Origin: Alphaproteobacteria bacterium
GTDB taxonomy: Bacteria; Pseudomonadota; Alphaproteobacteria; Rs-D84
Assembly (NCBI GenBank): GCA_017535105.1
Contig: JAFXUI010000002.1
Span: forward strand, 109,270-173,269
Direction of reading: 5' to 3'
Length of the DNA stretch: 64,000 nucleotides
Shown here: positions 33,415 through 41,464 of the stretch, one piece after another
Numbering within the stretch: the first letter of the stretch is position 1
Layout: every line of letters starts with the position of its first letter
Notes under the pieces: model-generated
The model's input: only the letters and a program-made list of their open reading frames with translations
Told to the model about the DNA's origin: nothing
Databases searched by the model: none
Position numbers and translations under genes: made by a program

Positions 33415-33975
33415 TTACACCGACATAATATCGGCTTCTTTTTGCTTTGCAATTGCGTCAACCTCAGACGTGCGGGAATCAAAGACTTTTTGGATGTCGT
33501 CTTCATACTTACGCTGGTCATCTTCGGAAATTTCTTTATCGGTAACGGCGCGTTTAATTTTGCCCATCGCATCTTGGCGAATATTGCGGATAGAAATCTT
33601 GGCTTCTTCGGCATATTTGCCCGAAACGCGTGTCAATTCTTTGCGGCGTTCTTCGGTAAGTGGTGGCAAGTTCAAGCGAATTACACCACCCGCGGTCATT
33701 GGGTTTAATCCCAATCCAGAATCACGAATTGCCTTTTCCACAACGCCGGCATTGTTGATGTCCCAAACGGTGACGGAAAGTGATTGATTGTCGGGGGTTG
33801 AAACGGTTGCCAATTGTGAAATTGGCATGTCGGAACCGTACGCCGGCACACGTACACCGTCAAGCAAGTGAATTGACGCACGTCCGGTGCGCAAACCCGC
33901 ATATTCATTACGTAAAACTTCGATTGTTTGAGCCGTTTTTTGTTCAACTTCGGCCTTTAAAGCGTTATAATCCAT
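33415..33975 (-). CDS. frr: Ribosome recycling factor
   Basis: 186 residues, the standard length. 'LRTGRASIHLLDGVRVPAYGS' and 'LPPLTEERRKEL' are RRF signatures. Together with EF-G it splits the post-termination ribosome. First gene of the leftward envelope operon; the ATG has a GGAGTA ribosome site. Start set at MDYNALK; the extension to 34008 has no support. Confidence 0.95.
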   Translation of the reverse strand: MDYNALKAEVEQKTAQTIEVLRNEYAGLRTGRASIHLLDGVRVPAYGSDMPISQLATVSTPDNQSLSVTVWDINNAGVVEKAIRDSGLGLNPMTAGGVIRLNLPPLTEERRKELTRVSGKYAEEAKISIRNIRQDAMGKIKRAVTDKEISEDDQRKYEDDIQKVFDSRTSEVDAIAKQKEADIMSV

Positions 33976-34014
33976 GATAATACTCCTTGTATTTTTCAAG
34001 ATTAGCAAAATAAA

Positions 34015-34043
34015 TTGACATTTAGCAAGAAGAAATATAGAAT
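34015..34043 (+). promoter_or_regulatory. Promoter of the tRNA-Ala/tRNA-His pair
   Basis: TTGACA (34015-34020), 17-bp spacer, TAGAAT (34038-34043), 13 nt before the first tRNA. Near-consensus. Confidence 0.8.
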
Positions 34044-34055
34044 ATCACGCTGCAT

Positions 34056-34131
34056 GGGGTTGTAGCTCAGTTGGTAGAGCACTTGCATGGCATGCAAGGG
34101 GTCGTCGGTTCGAGTCCGATCAGCTCCACCA
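34056..34131 (+). tRNA. tRNA-Ala (anticodon GGC)
   Basis: Same acceptor, D and T arms as the TGC isoacceptor at 27841 (including G3-U70 and encoded CCA). Anticodon stem CTTGC/GCAAG encloses ATGGCAT, giving GGC. Confidence 0.95.
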
Positions 34132-34166
34132 TATCAAGTCAAGTGGGATTATCCCACACGGGTTAT

Positions 34167-34244
34167 GGCGGGTGTAGCTCAGTTGGTTAGAGCACTGGTT
34201 TGTGGTACCAGGTGTCGCCAGTTCGAATCTGGTCACCCGCCCCA
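34167..34244 (+). tRNA. tRNA-His (anticodon GTG)
   Basis: Acceptor GCGGGTG / CACCCGC with an extra 5' G facing discriminator C, the identity mark of histidine tRNA, and an encoded CCA. The loop TTGTGGT-type sequence gives anticodon GTG. Fragments of its 3' end recur downstream at 34408-34424 and 34529-34540. Confidence 0.93.
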
Positions 34245-34247
34245 TGA

Positions 34248-34282
34248 ATAAAAAAATGGCCCAAATGGGCTATTTTTTTATT
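34248..34282. terminator. Terminator after tRNA-His
   Basis: AAAAAAATGGCCCA / TGGGCTATTTTTTT with a short A-loop, an intrinsic terminator reading both ways. Confidence 0.8.
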
Positions 34283-34560
34283 CATCCGGAAGGGTCAGAT
34301 GAGAACTGGAAGTTCGACAAAATAGCAGGCGAGAACGAGAGAAACGAAGTTCAAGCCGTTGCGATTTGGAAAGGGGCCCACAAACGAAGTGCAGTGGGAA
34401 TACACAATCTGGTCACCCGATGCCGATTTTCACCGCAGCGAAGCAAGGTATGAAAATCGAGCATACAAAGTTCGTGCTTGAACAGAGCCAAGCGTAGCGC
34501 AGGCGATTTATTATTGCGTATCGAGGAAAGGTCACCCGCCTAATAAGAACTTAAAATCCA
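34283..34560 (+). repeat. Non-coding stretch with repeated tRNA-His 3' fragments
   Basis: No believable gene. 'AATCTGGTCACCCG' (from the T arm and acceptor of tRNA-His) recurs near 34409, and 'GGTCACCCGCC' recurs near 34531, just before a new promoter. Such copies are what remains when mobile elements insert at a tRNA 3' end, each insertion restoring the tRNA and leaving a fragment downstream. The interval also holds several GAAGTTC-type short repeats. Confidence 0.6.
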
Positions 34561-34567
34561 AAAATAT

Positions 34568-34596
34568 TTGACATTATAATAGTGGACCTATAACAT
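34568..34596 (+). promoter_or_regulatory. Promoter of the orphan gene group 34661-35928
   Basis: TTGACA (34568-34573), 17-bp spacer, then TAACAT (34591-34596; TATAAC two bases earlier is an alternative). Confidence 0.6.
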
Positions 34597-34602
34597 AGTT
34601 GT

Positions 34603-34636
34603 ATCGGTGGGGGGATTTTCCGCCGATTTTTTATTT
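34603..34636 (+). terminator. Leader terminator before the gene at 34661
   Basis: Stem ATCGGTGG / CCGCCGAT (one G-U pair) followed by six T, A and three T. It starts ~7 nt after the -10 and ends ~25 nt before the start codon, the same arrangement as at 1117-1172 and 3046-3069. Confidence 0.7.
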
Positions 34637-34660
34637 GTGTAAAGATAAAAAGGACGTCCC

Positions 34661-34954
34661 ATGATGAAAAGATTTTTGAAATTCAAATTCCAGGAACCTG
34701 GGTTTAAACACTATACGATTGGGACAACACCCGCTACTATGTGCACGAAAGCATTAACAGAATGTCCTGTGTACAAAGCATTGTTAGAAGACAAAATTTT
34801 CCAAGGTGTTGAAAATCCCGATAAAGTTTTTGCAGGACAACTGCAACGTAATTATGCAGTAATAGTGGAAATTCCATCAAGGTATAGTTCCGTAATGCAA
34901 GAACTGTGTGACAAGTATTGTAAGATATGCAGTAACTGCGAAAAACAAAGATAA
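34661..34954 (+). CDS. Unrecognised small protein with C-terminal cysteines
   Basis: 97 residues, no membrane segment. The C-terminus 'LCDKYCKICSNCEKQR' has four Cys in CX3CX2CX2C spacing, which could bind a metal; two more Cys occur in the middle ('MCTKALTECPVYKALLED'). No family recognised. First gene of a three-gene group behind tRNA-His, probably brought in by transfer. Start could be 34661 or 34664 (adjacent ATGs) with an AGGACG ribosome site. Confidence 0.55.
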   Translation: MMKRFLKFKFQEPGFKHYTIGTTPATMCTKALTECPVYKALLEDKIFQGVENPDKVFAGQLQRNYAVIVEIPSRYSSVMQELCDKYCKICSNCEKQR

Positions 34955-34967
34955 AAAGGCTAAATAT

Positions 34968-35489
34968 ATGCAAAAAAAGTTGTTGTTCAGATTATATACT
35001 GCACTGGAAACCAAGGATATAAAAATATCGTACCCAAAGGGGCAACCAACAAAGCCAAATGATACCAGTGATGATAAAGCATGGGCGGCTTATAACAATT
35101 ATGTGCGCGATCATGATTTTTATACGTATTACCATTTTGGGCAATATGTGTTGGCACATAAAAAAATAGCAACGCGTCATATTGGCGTTGGCGGCAGTGC
35201 AAGTTTCAGCAGTGGCGGTTATACATTGTGCATTTATCCGAATTCTAAAAAGTGGAGTGAATTTTCGGGCAAATGGCAACCCAATAAAGACGTGGAAAAT
35301 TTTTACAATGCGCTTACGCACAAGGTTCATGGCGAACCATACGACAACCCATTTGTTGAAAGGGTTGAAAGAAGCACAGAAGAATTGAAAAAATATGCCG
35401 AAACAGCGGGTTTGGGTAAACAAATGCTGAAAGAAATAGAAGCGCTTAAACAAAAATTACTGACCAAGCAGAATCAAAAACAAAAATAA
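34968..35489 (+). CDS. Unrecognised soluble protein
   Basis: 173 residues. A polar N-terminal part with many Tyr ('NYVRDHDFYTYYHFGQYVL'), a Gly/Ser-rich 'IGVGGSASFSSGGYTLCIYP', and a C-terminal Lys/Gln coiled coil. No signal peptide or known motif. It follows the preceding gene by 13 bp and precedes 35500 by 10 bp, so the three form one unit. The in-frame start at 34908 overlaps the previous gene and is not used. Confidence 0.55.
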   Translation: MQKKLLFRLYTALETKDIKISYPKGQPTKPNDTSDDKAWAAYNNYVRDHDFYTYYHFGQYVLAHKKIATRHIGVGGSASFSSGGYTLCIYPNSKKWSEFSGKWQPNKDVENFYNALTHKVHGEPYDNPFVERVERSTEELKKYAETAGLGKQMLKEIEALKQKLLTKQNQKQK

Positions 35490-35499
35490 GGAAACAGTT

Positions 35500-35928
35500 A
35501 TGGGAAAAACAGTATCGGGCAATTTAAGAGTTGTCTTTGGCTCCGAAGAATTCAGAAAATCGGCAATTGATACAATGCAAAAAATTGCCGCAGACAACAG
35601 CAGTACAATAATCGAAAAAGGAAGAATGTATCGCGACCGCAGTTTGATGGTTGCAGATGATATTTGTACTTCTGTAAAGTACATAGTAAAGGCACAAAAT
35701 GGTAAAAGGATATTTTGTATCAGCAAAATCTATAAACAAGGACTTGGTACCTATGAATTTGCGTTGAAAATAAAGGGACAAAATCAAGCAGACAAATTTA
35801 CGTATGGCGATTTAGAGAAATTGTATAACTCGATTGAAGCTATAAATAATACACGCAAAACACGTGAAACGGTTTACAGCGCAAAGGAAAGAAAGATTGT
35901 ACATTTCCTGTCCGGATTTGTTCGTTAA
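35500..35928 (+). CDS. Unrecognised small protein
   Basis: 142 residues, mixed alpha/beta, no membrane segment. A central 'YIVKAQNGKRIFCISKIYKQGLGTYEFALKIKG' stretch (strands) is followed by helices. No motif found. Last gene of the group; a terminator follows at 35935. Confidence 0.55.
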   Translation: MGKTVSGNLRVVFGSEEFRKSAIDTMQKIAADNSSTIIEKGRMYRDRSLMVADDICTSVKYIVKAQNGKRIFCISKIYKQGLGTYEFALKIKGQNQADKFTYGDLEKLYNSIEAINNTRKTRETVYSAKERKIVHFLSGFVR

Positions 35929-35934
35929 ATAAAA

Positions 35935-35957
35935 CGCACCAAACGGTGCGCTTTTTT
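35935..35957. terminator. Terminator between the orphan group and the YjbR gene
   Basis: Stem CGCACC / GGTGCG with loop AAAC and a T-tract; convergent genes share it. Confidence 0.8.
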
Positions 35958-36300
35958 ATTTGGTTAATTCGTACGACGCTTCTATTAAATGTTGAATGTT
36001 TTTTAATGGCAATGTGCCATCTAATAATACCGTAATCCAATGATTTTTGTTCATATGATATGCCGGTAAAATACCCCGTACACCACGAAAGAATTCGGTA
36101 TCATTTGTTTTCAAGTTTATAATATCAACATCGCCATCGCCCGACAGTTTTAATACACTGCGTGGAACAGTGCCAATCAACGCAAACCATTTATTATTGT
36201 GGTGGTGCCGAAATATGCAATATGTTGGATAACGCCTCCACAGATATTCTGGGGAAGCGTTATATTTTTTTGTGATGGATTTAATGATTTCCTGTTTCAT
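35956..36300 (-). CDS. MmcQ/YjbR family protein
   Basis: 114 residues with the family's pattern: 'SPEYLWRRYPTYCIFRHHHNNKWFALIG' (quoted parts 'YCIFRH', 'KWFALIG'), and 'AYHMNKNHWITVLLDG' near the C-terminus. YjbR folds like MotA-type double-psi domains and may bind DNA; the role is unknown. It is 8 bp from the flavoprotein gene at 36308 and likely in one unit with it. Confidence 0.75.
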   Translation of the reverse strand: MKQEIIKSITKKYNASPEYLWRRYPTYCIFRHHHNNKWFALIGTVPRSVLKLSGDGDVDIINLKTNDTEFFRGVRGILPAYHMNKNHWITVLLDGTLPLKNIQHLIEASYELTK

Positions 36301-36307
36301 CGTATAT

Positions 36308-36823
36308 TTATAAACTTTCGCCTAAGGCACGTGCCTCGGCCAGTTTTGATGGCGTTTTATTCGTTGAATTGTCCGCCGTTATAATACCTTTATCGGTCAA
36401 GCCCATATATGCAATCATATCTTTGTATTGCGATGTTGCACCGGTATAAACATTTGGCGAATAAGACGACAGCAACAATGCACTGTATTTTGCTTTTGCT
36501 GGGGCATTAATTGCATAGAAACGATGTATGACAGATTCTAATTGTGCAGACATAATGAAATAATAAATAGGGGACGCAAACACAATCATGTCCGCATCTT
36601 GAATTTGTGGATAAATTTCTTGCATATCATCTTGCTGGACACAATGGCCATTTCCGGCATTTTTGCAATAATTACAAGCCATACAGCCCCTGATATTTTT
36701 GTGTGCAACATTTACAACATTGACTTCGTGTCCCTTGGATTCTGCCCCATCTTTGAAAGCGTTTACCAGTGCAACAGTGTTGCCGTTGGGGGTTGGACTG
36801 CCGTTTAATACTAATATTTTCAT
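36308..36823 (-). CDS. Flavodoxin-like NADPH-dependent FMN reductase with Cys cluster
   Basis: 171 residues. 'LNGSPTPNGNTVALV' is the flavodoxin-fold FMN phosphate loop, and 'MIVFASPIYYF' lines the flavin. A Cys group 'GCMACNYCKNAGNGHC' is typical of the iron-sulfur flavoprotein/multimeric reductase subgroup common in gut bacteria. It probably reduces quinones, nitro compounds or iron centres; the substrate is unknown. Adjacent to a DUF362 protein. Confidence 0.78.
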   Translation of the reverse strand: MKILVLNGSPTPNGNTVALVNAFKDGAESKGHEVNVVNVAHKNIRGCMACNYCKNAGNGHCVQQDDMQEIYPQIQDADMIVFASPIYYFIMSAQLESVIHRFYAINAPAKAKYSALLLSSYSPNVYTGATSQYKDMIAYMGLTDKGIITADNSTNKTPSKLAEARALGESL

Positions 36824-36836
36824 AATTTGTCCTTTT

Positions 36837-37790
36837 TTATTCTTTATCTAAATCAACCAATTTATATTTTCGAGAACCAACACCGATTTTTTCGGCGGCT
36901 TCTAAGATATGCAGACCGTTTTGTTCGGCAATACGGTTCATCAGTGCTTCATTCCCATCGGCAACCGATACCATATCAATTCCCGCCTGGTCAATGGCAA
37001 CCGGGTCGCGTGATACCAAAATACCAATGTCGTGAATGTCTGGTTCTGCCGGGTCGCCATTACAGTCGCAATCAATACTGATTCTGTTTAACACGTTGAT
37101 ATAGACCATATTGTCATGACCAACGTAATCGGTGACCGCCTTGGACGCGTCTGCCATAGATTCCAAAAATGCGGTTTGTTCGCCACCCCACATAGATTCT
37201 TTGGATGTTCCGCCACTGTGAATCCATTTTTTACCCATAGATGACGCGAAACCAATAGAAATGTTTTTCAATGCGCCACCGAATCCCGCCATTTGATGAC
37301 CCTTGAAATGCGACAAGACGATATATGACGGATAGTTTGCGAAATGTGTTCCAACATAGTTTTCAGATAACACGTTGCCTCCATTGACCGTCAGTGTCAT
37401 TGAACCTTCTTCGTCCATAATATCAACTGGGGCGACATCTAAAAATCCACGTTCGCGTATCGCCGCCCAATGTGATTCAGAATCACTGCGATTGCCACCG
37501 TATGCGGTGTTGCATTCAACAATTGTTCCGTCCACAATGCCAACTAAATCTTTTATCAGTTCTGGACGCAGATAATTTGTTTTGGCAGATTCGCCGGTAC
37601 TCATTTTAATGCCAACCCGACCATTTGGCTTCCAATTCAATGCGTTATATGCACGAACCAAACCCGCCGCCGATATGTCGCGTGTAAAATACACAACTGG
37701 GATATTGTCTGTTTTTGTGACGCTGTGTGCGGCAATTGTTCCGGCGACAACCCCAGCCGCGGCAATGCCGATAATTGTTTGCTTTTTCAT
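36837..37790 (-). CDS. DUF362 domain protein with N-terminal signal/anchor
   Basis: 317 residues. N-terminal hydrophobic segment 'IIGIAAAGVVAGTIAA', then the DUF362 pattern ('VGIKMSTGESAKTNYLRPELIKDLV', 'VLSHFKGHQMAGFGGALKNISIG', 'DIGILVSRDPVAIDQAGIDMV'; each seen in part). Family members often carry a ferredoxin domain, and a short Cys pair 'CDCNGDP' is present here. The molecular role of DUF362 is not settled. Next to a flavoprotein, so a redox role is possible. Confidence 0.72.
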   Translation of the reverse strand: MKKQTIIGIAAAGVVAGTIAAHSVTKTDNIPVVYFTRDISAAGLVRAYNALNWKPNGRVGIKMSTGESAKTNYLRPELIKDLVGIVDGTIVECNTAYGGNRSDSESHWAAIRERGFLDVAPVDIMDEEGSMTLTVNGGNVLSENYVGTHFANYPSYIVLSHFKGHQMAGFGGALKNISIGFASSMGKKWIHSGGTSKESMWGGEQTAFLESMADASKAVTDYVGHDNMVYINVLNRISIDCDCNGDPAEPDIHDIGILVSRDPVAIDQAGIDMVSVADGNEALMNRIAEQNGLHILEAAEKIGVGSRKYKLVDLDKE

Positions 37791-37805
37791 TTTTTCTCCT
37801 TTGCT

Positions 37806-38033
37806 CTATCTGCTTTTCTGATGTAAAACGGTGGCGATATAGGATCGACCAAATGGGGTAAGGGCATATGTTTGTCCGCCCTGGGCATGACCGTTTCTTA
37901 ATATGCCAATTGTTTTCAATTCTTCAACTACCTTGGGCTTTTTCAGGTGAGTCAACGCGCCCATATACCCGTATGGATACTTTTTAATGTGTTCCAAAAC
38001 AGCGATAACATCTTGTTCGTGTTGTGTGGTCAT
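37806..38033 (-). CDS. Small winged-helix-like protein
   Basis: 75 residues: 'VIAVLEHIKKYPYGYMGALTHLKKPKVVEELKTIGIL' (helices) then 'GQTYALTPFGRSYIATVL', the appearance of a MarR/PadR-like minimal winged helix with its wing. It may be a small regulator. It overlaps the M48 protease gene by 4 nt and precedes the DUF362 gene on the same strand. Confidence 0.55.
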   Translation of the reverse strand: MTTQHEQDVIAVLEHIKKYPYGYMGALTHLKKPKVVEELKTIGILRNGHAQGGQTYALTPFGRSYIATVLHQKSR

Positions 38034-39349
38034 TTTTCACTCCATTTTTTATCCAGAATATCACCAGATTTGATGTATTCGGGGGTGGTTGATTTCAATT
38101 TTTTGCGTGCGCGTTTTGCGTATGTCTTGGCGTTCTTTTCGTCGTTGTTCAAATTATAGTATTCCGCCATCGCCCAATCGGCGCGACCATCGTTCGCATC
38201 AAACGTTTGCGACAATACCCAATATGCCAATGGCGTTGGTTCGCGCAAAATTGCGGTACGGGCCAATTCGGCGGCGCGTTCTTTGTCATCCGGTTTATTA
38301 CGTTCGTTTAACACCAGTGCCAACGCCGTCTGAATTTGTGGTGCATCGGGTAAAAGTTCCAATGATTTTTCGTATGCAACAACACTGTCGTCATAATGCC
38401 CAAATTGAAATTCGATGTCGCCCAATAATTCATAGAAATAGGGGTCGCTTGGGTTGCGCGATATTAATGTTTCGGTGCCCATACGTGCCGCGTCCAAATT
38501 GCCGGTGCGCATATTCGCAATCGCACGCGCATAAATTGCTGCGTCGCTTTTGTCGGAATAGGGGTACAATGTCAAAACGCGTGCTGATGTGTCCAAGTAT
38601 CCAATCAATTTTGCTCGCACCAGTTCGTATTTTTCAGTTTGTTTTGCGATTGCTTTTTTATCCTGTTTTGCGATTTTTGTTTTATCAATTTTTTCACGCA
38701 CATTTTTAAGGCGTTCCGCGGTCAATGGGTGATTTATACGATTTGGATTTACGCGCGATTCAATCGCATCAGACATTTCACGCATTTGCTCAAACACAAC
38801 GGTAAATGCGTTCGGGTCCAAGCCCGCGCGCGCCATTAAATCAACCCCCATATCATCGGCAATTCGTTCTTCGTCACGTGAAAAAGCCAACATTGATTGT
38901 TGGGCAACACCACCGGCACCCGCCAAAACACCCGTGCCAAGACTGGGGTTGCCACCCGCGACCATAAGTCCAATACCCAGGGCCTGAATCATTACGGCGC
39001 GTTTCATTTCACTTTCCATACGTGCCGACATTTGTGCCATGTGTCCACCAATCGTATGCCCCAATTCGTGCGCAATAACGGCCTGGAGCGCGGTGGGTGT
39101 TTTAATTTGGGTTAGCAAGCCCGTATAAACATAAACGTCATCACCACCCATTACAAAGGCGTTAAAATCGTCATCGTTCACAATGTGTATGCGCAAACGA
39201 CCGTCCGGAATATCCGCCGCGGTTGCCAATGGGGATATAAGTTCGGCAAGCAACTTTTCCACCTGGGTATCGTTTATAAGCGATGCTGCGTTTGCTGGAA
39301 TCGCAATAAATAAAGCGGTAAAAATCGCAATAATCTTACGCACCGACAT
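38030..39349 (-). CDS. M48 family metalloprotease with TPR repeats, BepA/YfgC-like
   Basis: 439 residues. Signal peptide ('IIAIFTALFIAIPANA'), the zinc-binding 'VIAHELGHTIGGH' near residue 95, then 'ERIADDMGVDLMARAG' with the third ligand, and a C-terminal TPR-like region of ~180 residues. This is the layout of BepA, which degrades or assists misfolded outer-membrane proteins such as LptD in the periplasm. The start overlaps the end of recG by 14 nt. Confidence 0.87.
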   Translation of the reverse strand: MSVRKIIAIFTALFIAIPANAASLINDTQVEKLLAELISPLATAADIPDGRLRIHIVNDDDFNAFVMGGDDVYVYTGLLTQIKTPTALQAVIAHELGHTIGGHMAQMSARMESEMKRAVMIQALGIGLMVAGGNPSLGTGVLAGAGGVAQQSMLAFSRDEERIADDMGVDLMARAGLDPNAFTVVFEQMREMSDAIESRVNPNRINHPLTAERLKNVREKIDKTKIAKQDKKAIAKQTEKYELVRAKLIGYLDTSARVLTLYPYSDKSDAAIYARAIANMRTGNLDAARMGTETLISRNPSDPYFYELLGDIEFQFGHYDDSVVAYEKSLELLPDAPQIQTALALVLNERNKPDDKERAAELARTAILREPTPLAYWVLSQTFDANDGRADWAMAEYYNLNNDEKNAKTYAKRARKKLKSTTPEYIKSGDILDKKWSEK

Positions 39350-41390
39350 TCACCCCACAGTCAAAAATATACATTAAATCGCGTGTCCACGTGTCGGGTT
39401 CTCCGTCACGTGCCGCACGTGACGCCAGACGGAACAAATCGCGATGTTCACGATAGTCCACGAAATGATATTGTATCCAACCCGACTGTTTTGTTCCCAA
39501 CAGTTCGCCAACACCACGCATCATTAAATCTTGTTCGGCAATTGCAAAACCGTCATCAGTTTCACACAAAACATTCAAACGCTTTAACCCATCTGGTGAT
39601 ATGTTATCGCCATATATCAATACACAATACGATTGTGTATTGCCGCGTCCAACACGCCCACGCAGTTGGTGCAGTGCCGCCAAACCAAACCGTTCTGCAT
39701 TTTCAATGACAATGATTGTGGCGCGTGGAACGTCAATTCCAACCTCTATCACAGTGGTCGCGACCAAAATGTTCATACCGGAATTATCGTCGGCAAATTG
39801 TGCCATTACCGCGTCGCGCGATTTTTTATCCATTTGACCGTGAACCAGCCCGACATTTGTGAATACTTTTTTCAGTGCGTCAAACCGCGTTTGCACCGCC
39901 GTCATATCAGACACTTCGGATTCATCAACCAATGGGCAAACCCAGAATACTTTTGCGCCGGACTCTATTTGTGGACGGATATGCGCAACCAAATCACCCA
40001 CGCGCGCCATTGGTATTTTTGTCGTTTTAATGGGTAAGCGGCCCGCGGGCTTTTCATTTATAATTGAAACATCCATATCGCCGTAAATTGTCATGGACAG
40101 TGTGCGCGGAATTGGTGTCGCCGACAGAGCCAATAAATCGGGGTTGTTTCCCTTTGCCCGCAATGCTTCGCGTTGGACAACACCGAAACGGTGCTGTTCG
40201 TCAATGATAACCAATCCCAAATCGCGATATTCAACGTCCACGGAAAATAATGCGTGTGTTCCCACGACCAAGCGGGTACGTCCCGAACGCAGTGATGTCA
40301 GTTTTTCACGACGTGCGACCCCTTTATCCCGACCGGTTAAAATATCACACACGATTCCGATTTTGTCGCACATTGGCTTTAATTTCGCGAAATGCTGAAC
40401 CGCCAAAGTGTCTGTTGGGGCAAGCAGGGCGGTTTGTGCACCACTTTCCGCCATTTTAACCGCCGCCGCCAATGCGACAATCGTTTTTCCAGAACCCACG
40501 TCCCCTTGGACAAGGCGCATCATTGGTGTATCCGCCGCCATATCGGCAAAGATTTCATTAATTGTGCGGTTTTGTGCACCGGTCAATTCAAATGGCAACG
40601 TTTCGCGGAACTTTTGTAATAAATCATATTTTTTTGGACGTACGACGCGACGATTTTTTTCATCCATACGTTGCTTGCGACTGATTGCGATTGCCGATTG
40701 GTGCGCCAATAATTCCCAGTAAGCCAATTTCGCAATATATGCTGCATTTGGCGATAAATCGTCATTGCTTTCGGGAAAATGCACCCGGCGCAACGCGTCA
40801 AAGAATTCGCGCGTTTGGTTGTCCACACCGTTCAGTTTTTCCGGCAATGCGACAAAAATTTGATCACGAACGTTCGCAAATGTTTTCTGGGTTAACCCTT
40901 CGCCCGACGGGTAAATTGCCTGATTGGTTGGAATCTTGTCCGCGTTTTCCATTTCTTCGATAAAGTCGGGGTGACTCATTGTTGGGCGACCCGTCACCAT
41001 TTCAATTTTGCCACTGACAATGCGCCACGCGCCAATCGGCAACTTTTTTAACCAATAGTCCAAATATGTCGAATTAAAGAATTGAATAACGACCAACTGG
41101 CCTGTTTTATCGGCGCACGTAATCTGTGTCGGGCGGCGGCGCCCACGACCAAATGTTCCGCCAACCTTGTGCGATTTTACCAGTAATGGAATTGTGATTG
41201 TGTCGCCATACATCGCGTCCATAACGCATTCGGTAATTCCGCGATTGCGTACCGAGTGGGGAATATGTAACAGAAAGTCCAACACGCGCCGTCCCCCCAG
41301 CACGTCGTTAAAACGTGTGGCCAGTACCGGACCAACCCCACGAATGAATTGCAGGTCGGTATTTATAAAATCGAACAATTCACGCTTCAT
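39336..41390 (-). CDS. recG: ATP-dependent DNA helicase RecG
   Basis: 684 residues, full length. An N-terminal wedge/OB domain ('IPHSVRNRG', 'GTFGRGRRRPTQI') is followed by a helicase core with Walker A 'QGDVGSGKT', 'LAPTDTLAVQH', 'VGTHALF', DEQH box 'VIIDEQHRFGV', 'LSATPIPRTL' and 'IVIENAERFGLAALHQLRGRVGR' (core read in part). It remodels stalled replication forks and Holliday junctions. Confidence 0.96.
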   Translation of the reverse strand: MKRELFDFINTDLQFIRGVGPVLATRFNDVLGGRRVLDFLLHIPHSVRNRGITECVMDAMYGDTITIPLLVKSHKVGGTFGRGRRRPTQITCADKTGQLVVIQFFNSTYLDYWLKKLPIGAWRIVSGKIEMVTGRPTMSHPDFIEEMENADKIPTNQAIYPSGEGLTQKTFANVRDQIFVALPEKLNGVDNQTREFFDALRRVHFPESNDDLSPNAAYIAKLAYWELLAHQSAIAISRKQRMDEKNRRVVRPKKYDLLQKFRETLPFELTGAQNRTINEIFADMAADTPMMRLVQGDVGSGKTIVALAAAVKMAESGAQTALLAPTDTLAVQHFAKLKPMCDKIGIVCDILTGRDKGVARREKLTSLRSGRTRLVVGTHALFSVDVEYRDLGLVIIDEQHRFGVVQREALRAKGNNPDLLALSATPIPRTLSMTIYGDMDVSIINEKPAGRLPIKTTKIPMARVGDLVAHIRPQIESGAKVFWVCPLVDESEVSDMTAVQTRFDALKKVFTNVGLVHGQMDKKSRDAVMAQFADDNSGMNILVATTVIEVGIDVPRATIIVIENAERFGLAALHQLRGRVGRGNTQSYCVLIYGDNISPDGLKRLNVLCETDDGFAIAEQDLMMRGVGELLGTKQSGWIQYHFVDYREHRDLFRLASRAARDGEPDTWTRDLMYIFDCGVNVGA

Positions 41391-41435
41391 ATACTTAAAA
41401 TGTACTTGATTTTGTCCGTCTGTTCAATAAAAAAG

Positions 41436-41464
41436 AACACCGCCCAATCGGGCGGCGTTTTTGT
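41436..41464 (-). terminator. Terminator after rng
   Basis: Minus-strand stem CCGCCC / GGGCGG followed by a T-rich tail; the third copy of the CCGCCCAATCGGGCGG core. Confidence 0.8.

Noticed and set aside
34202-34453. ORF across tRNA-His and the downstream terminator
   Set aside because: Overlaps a clear tRNA and a terminator and has no coding character.
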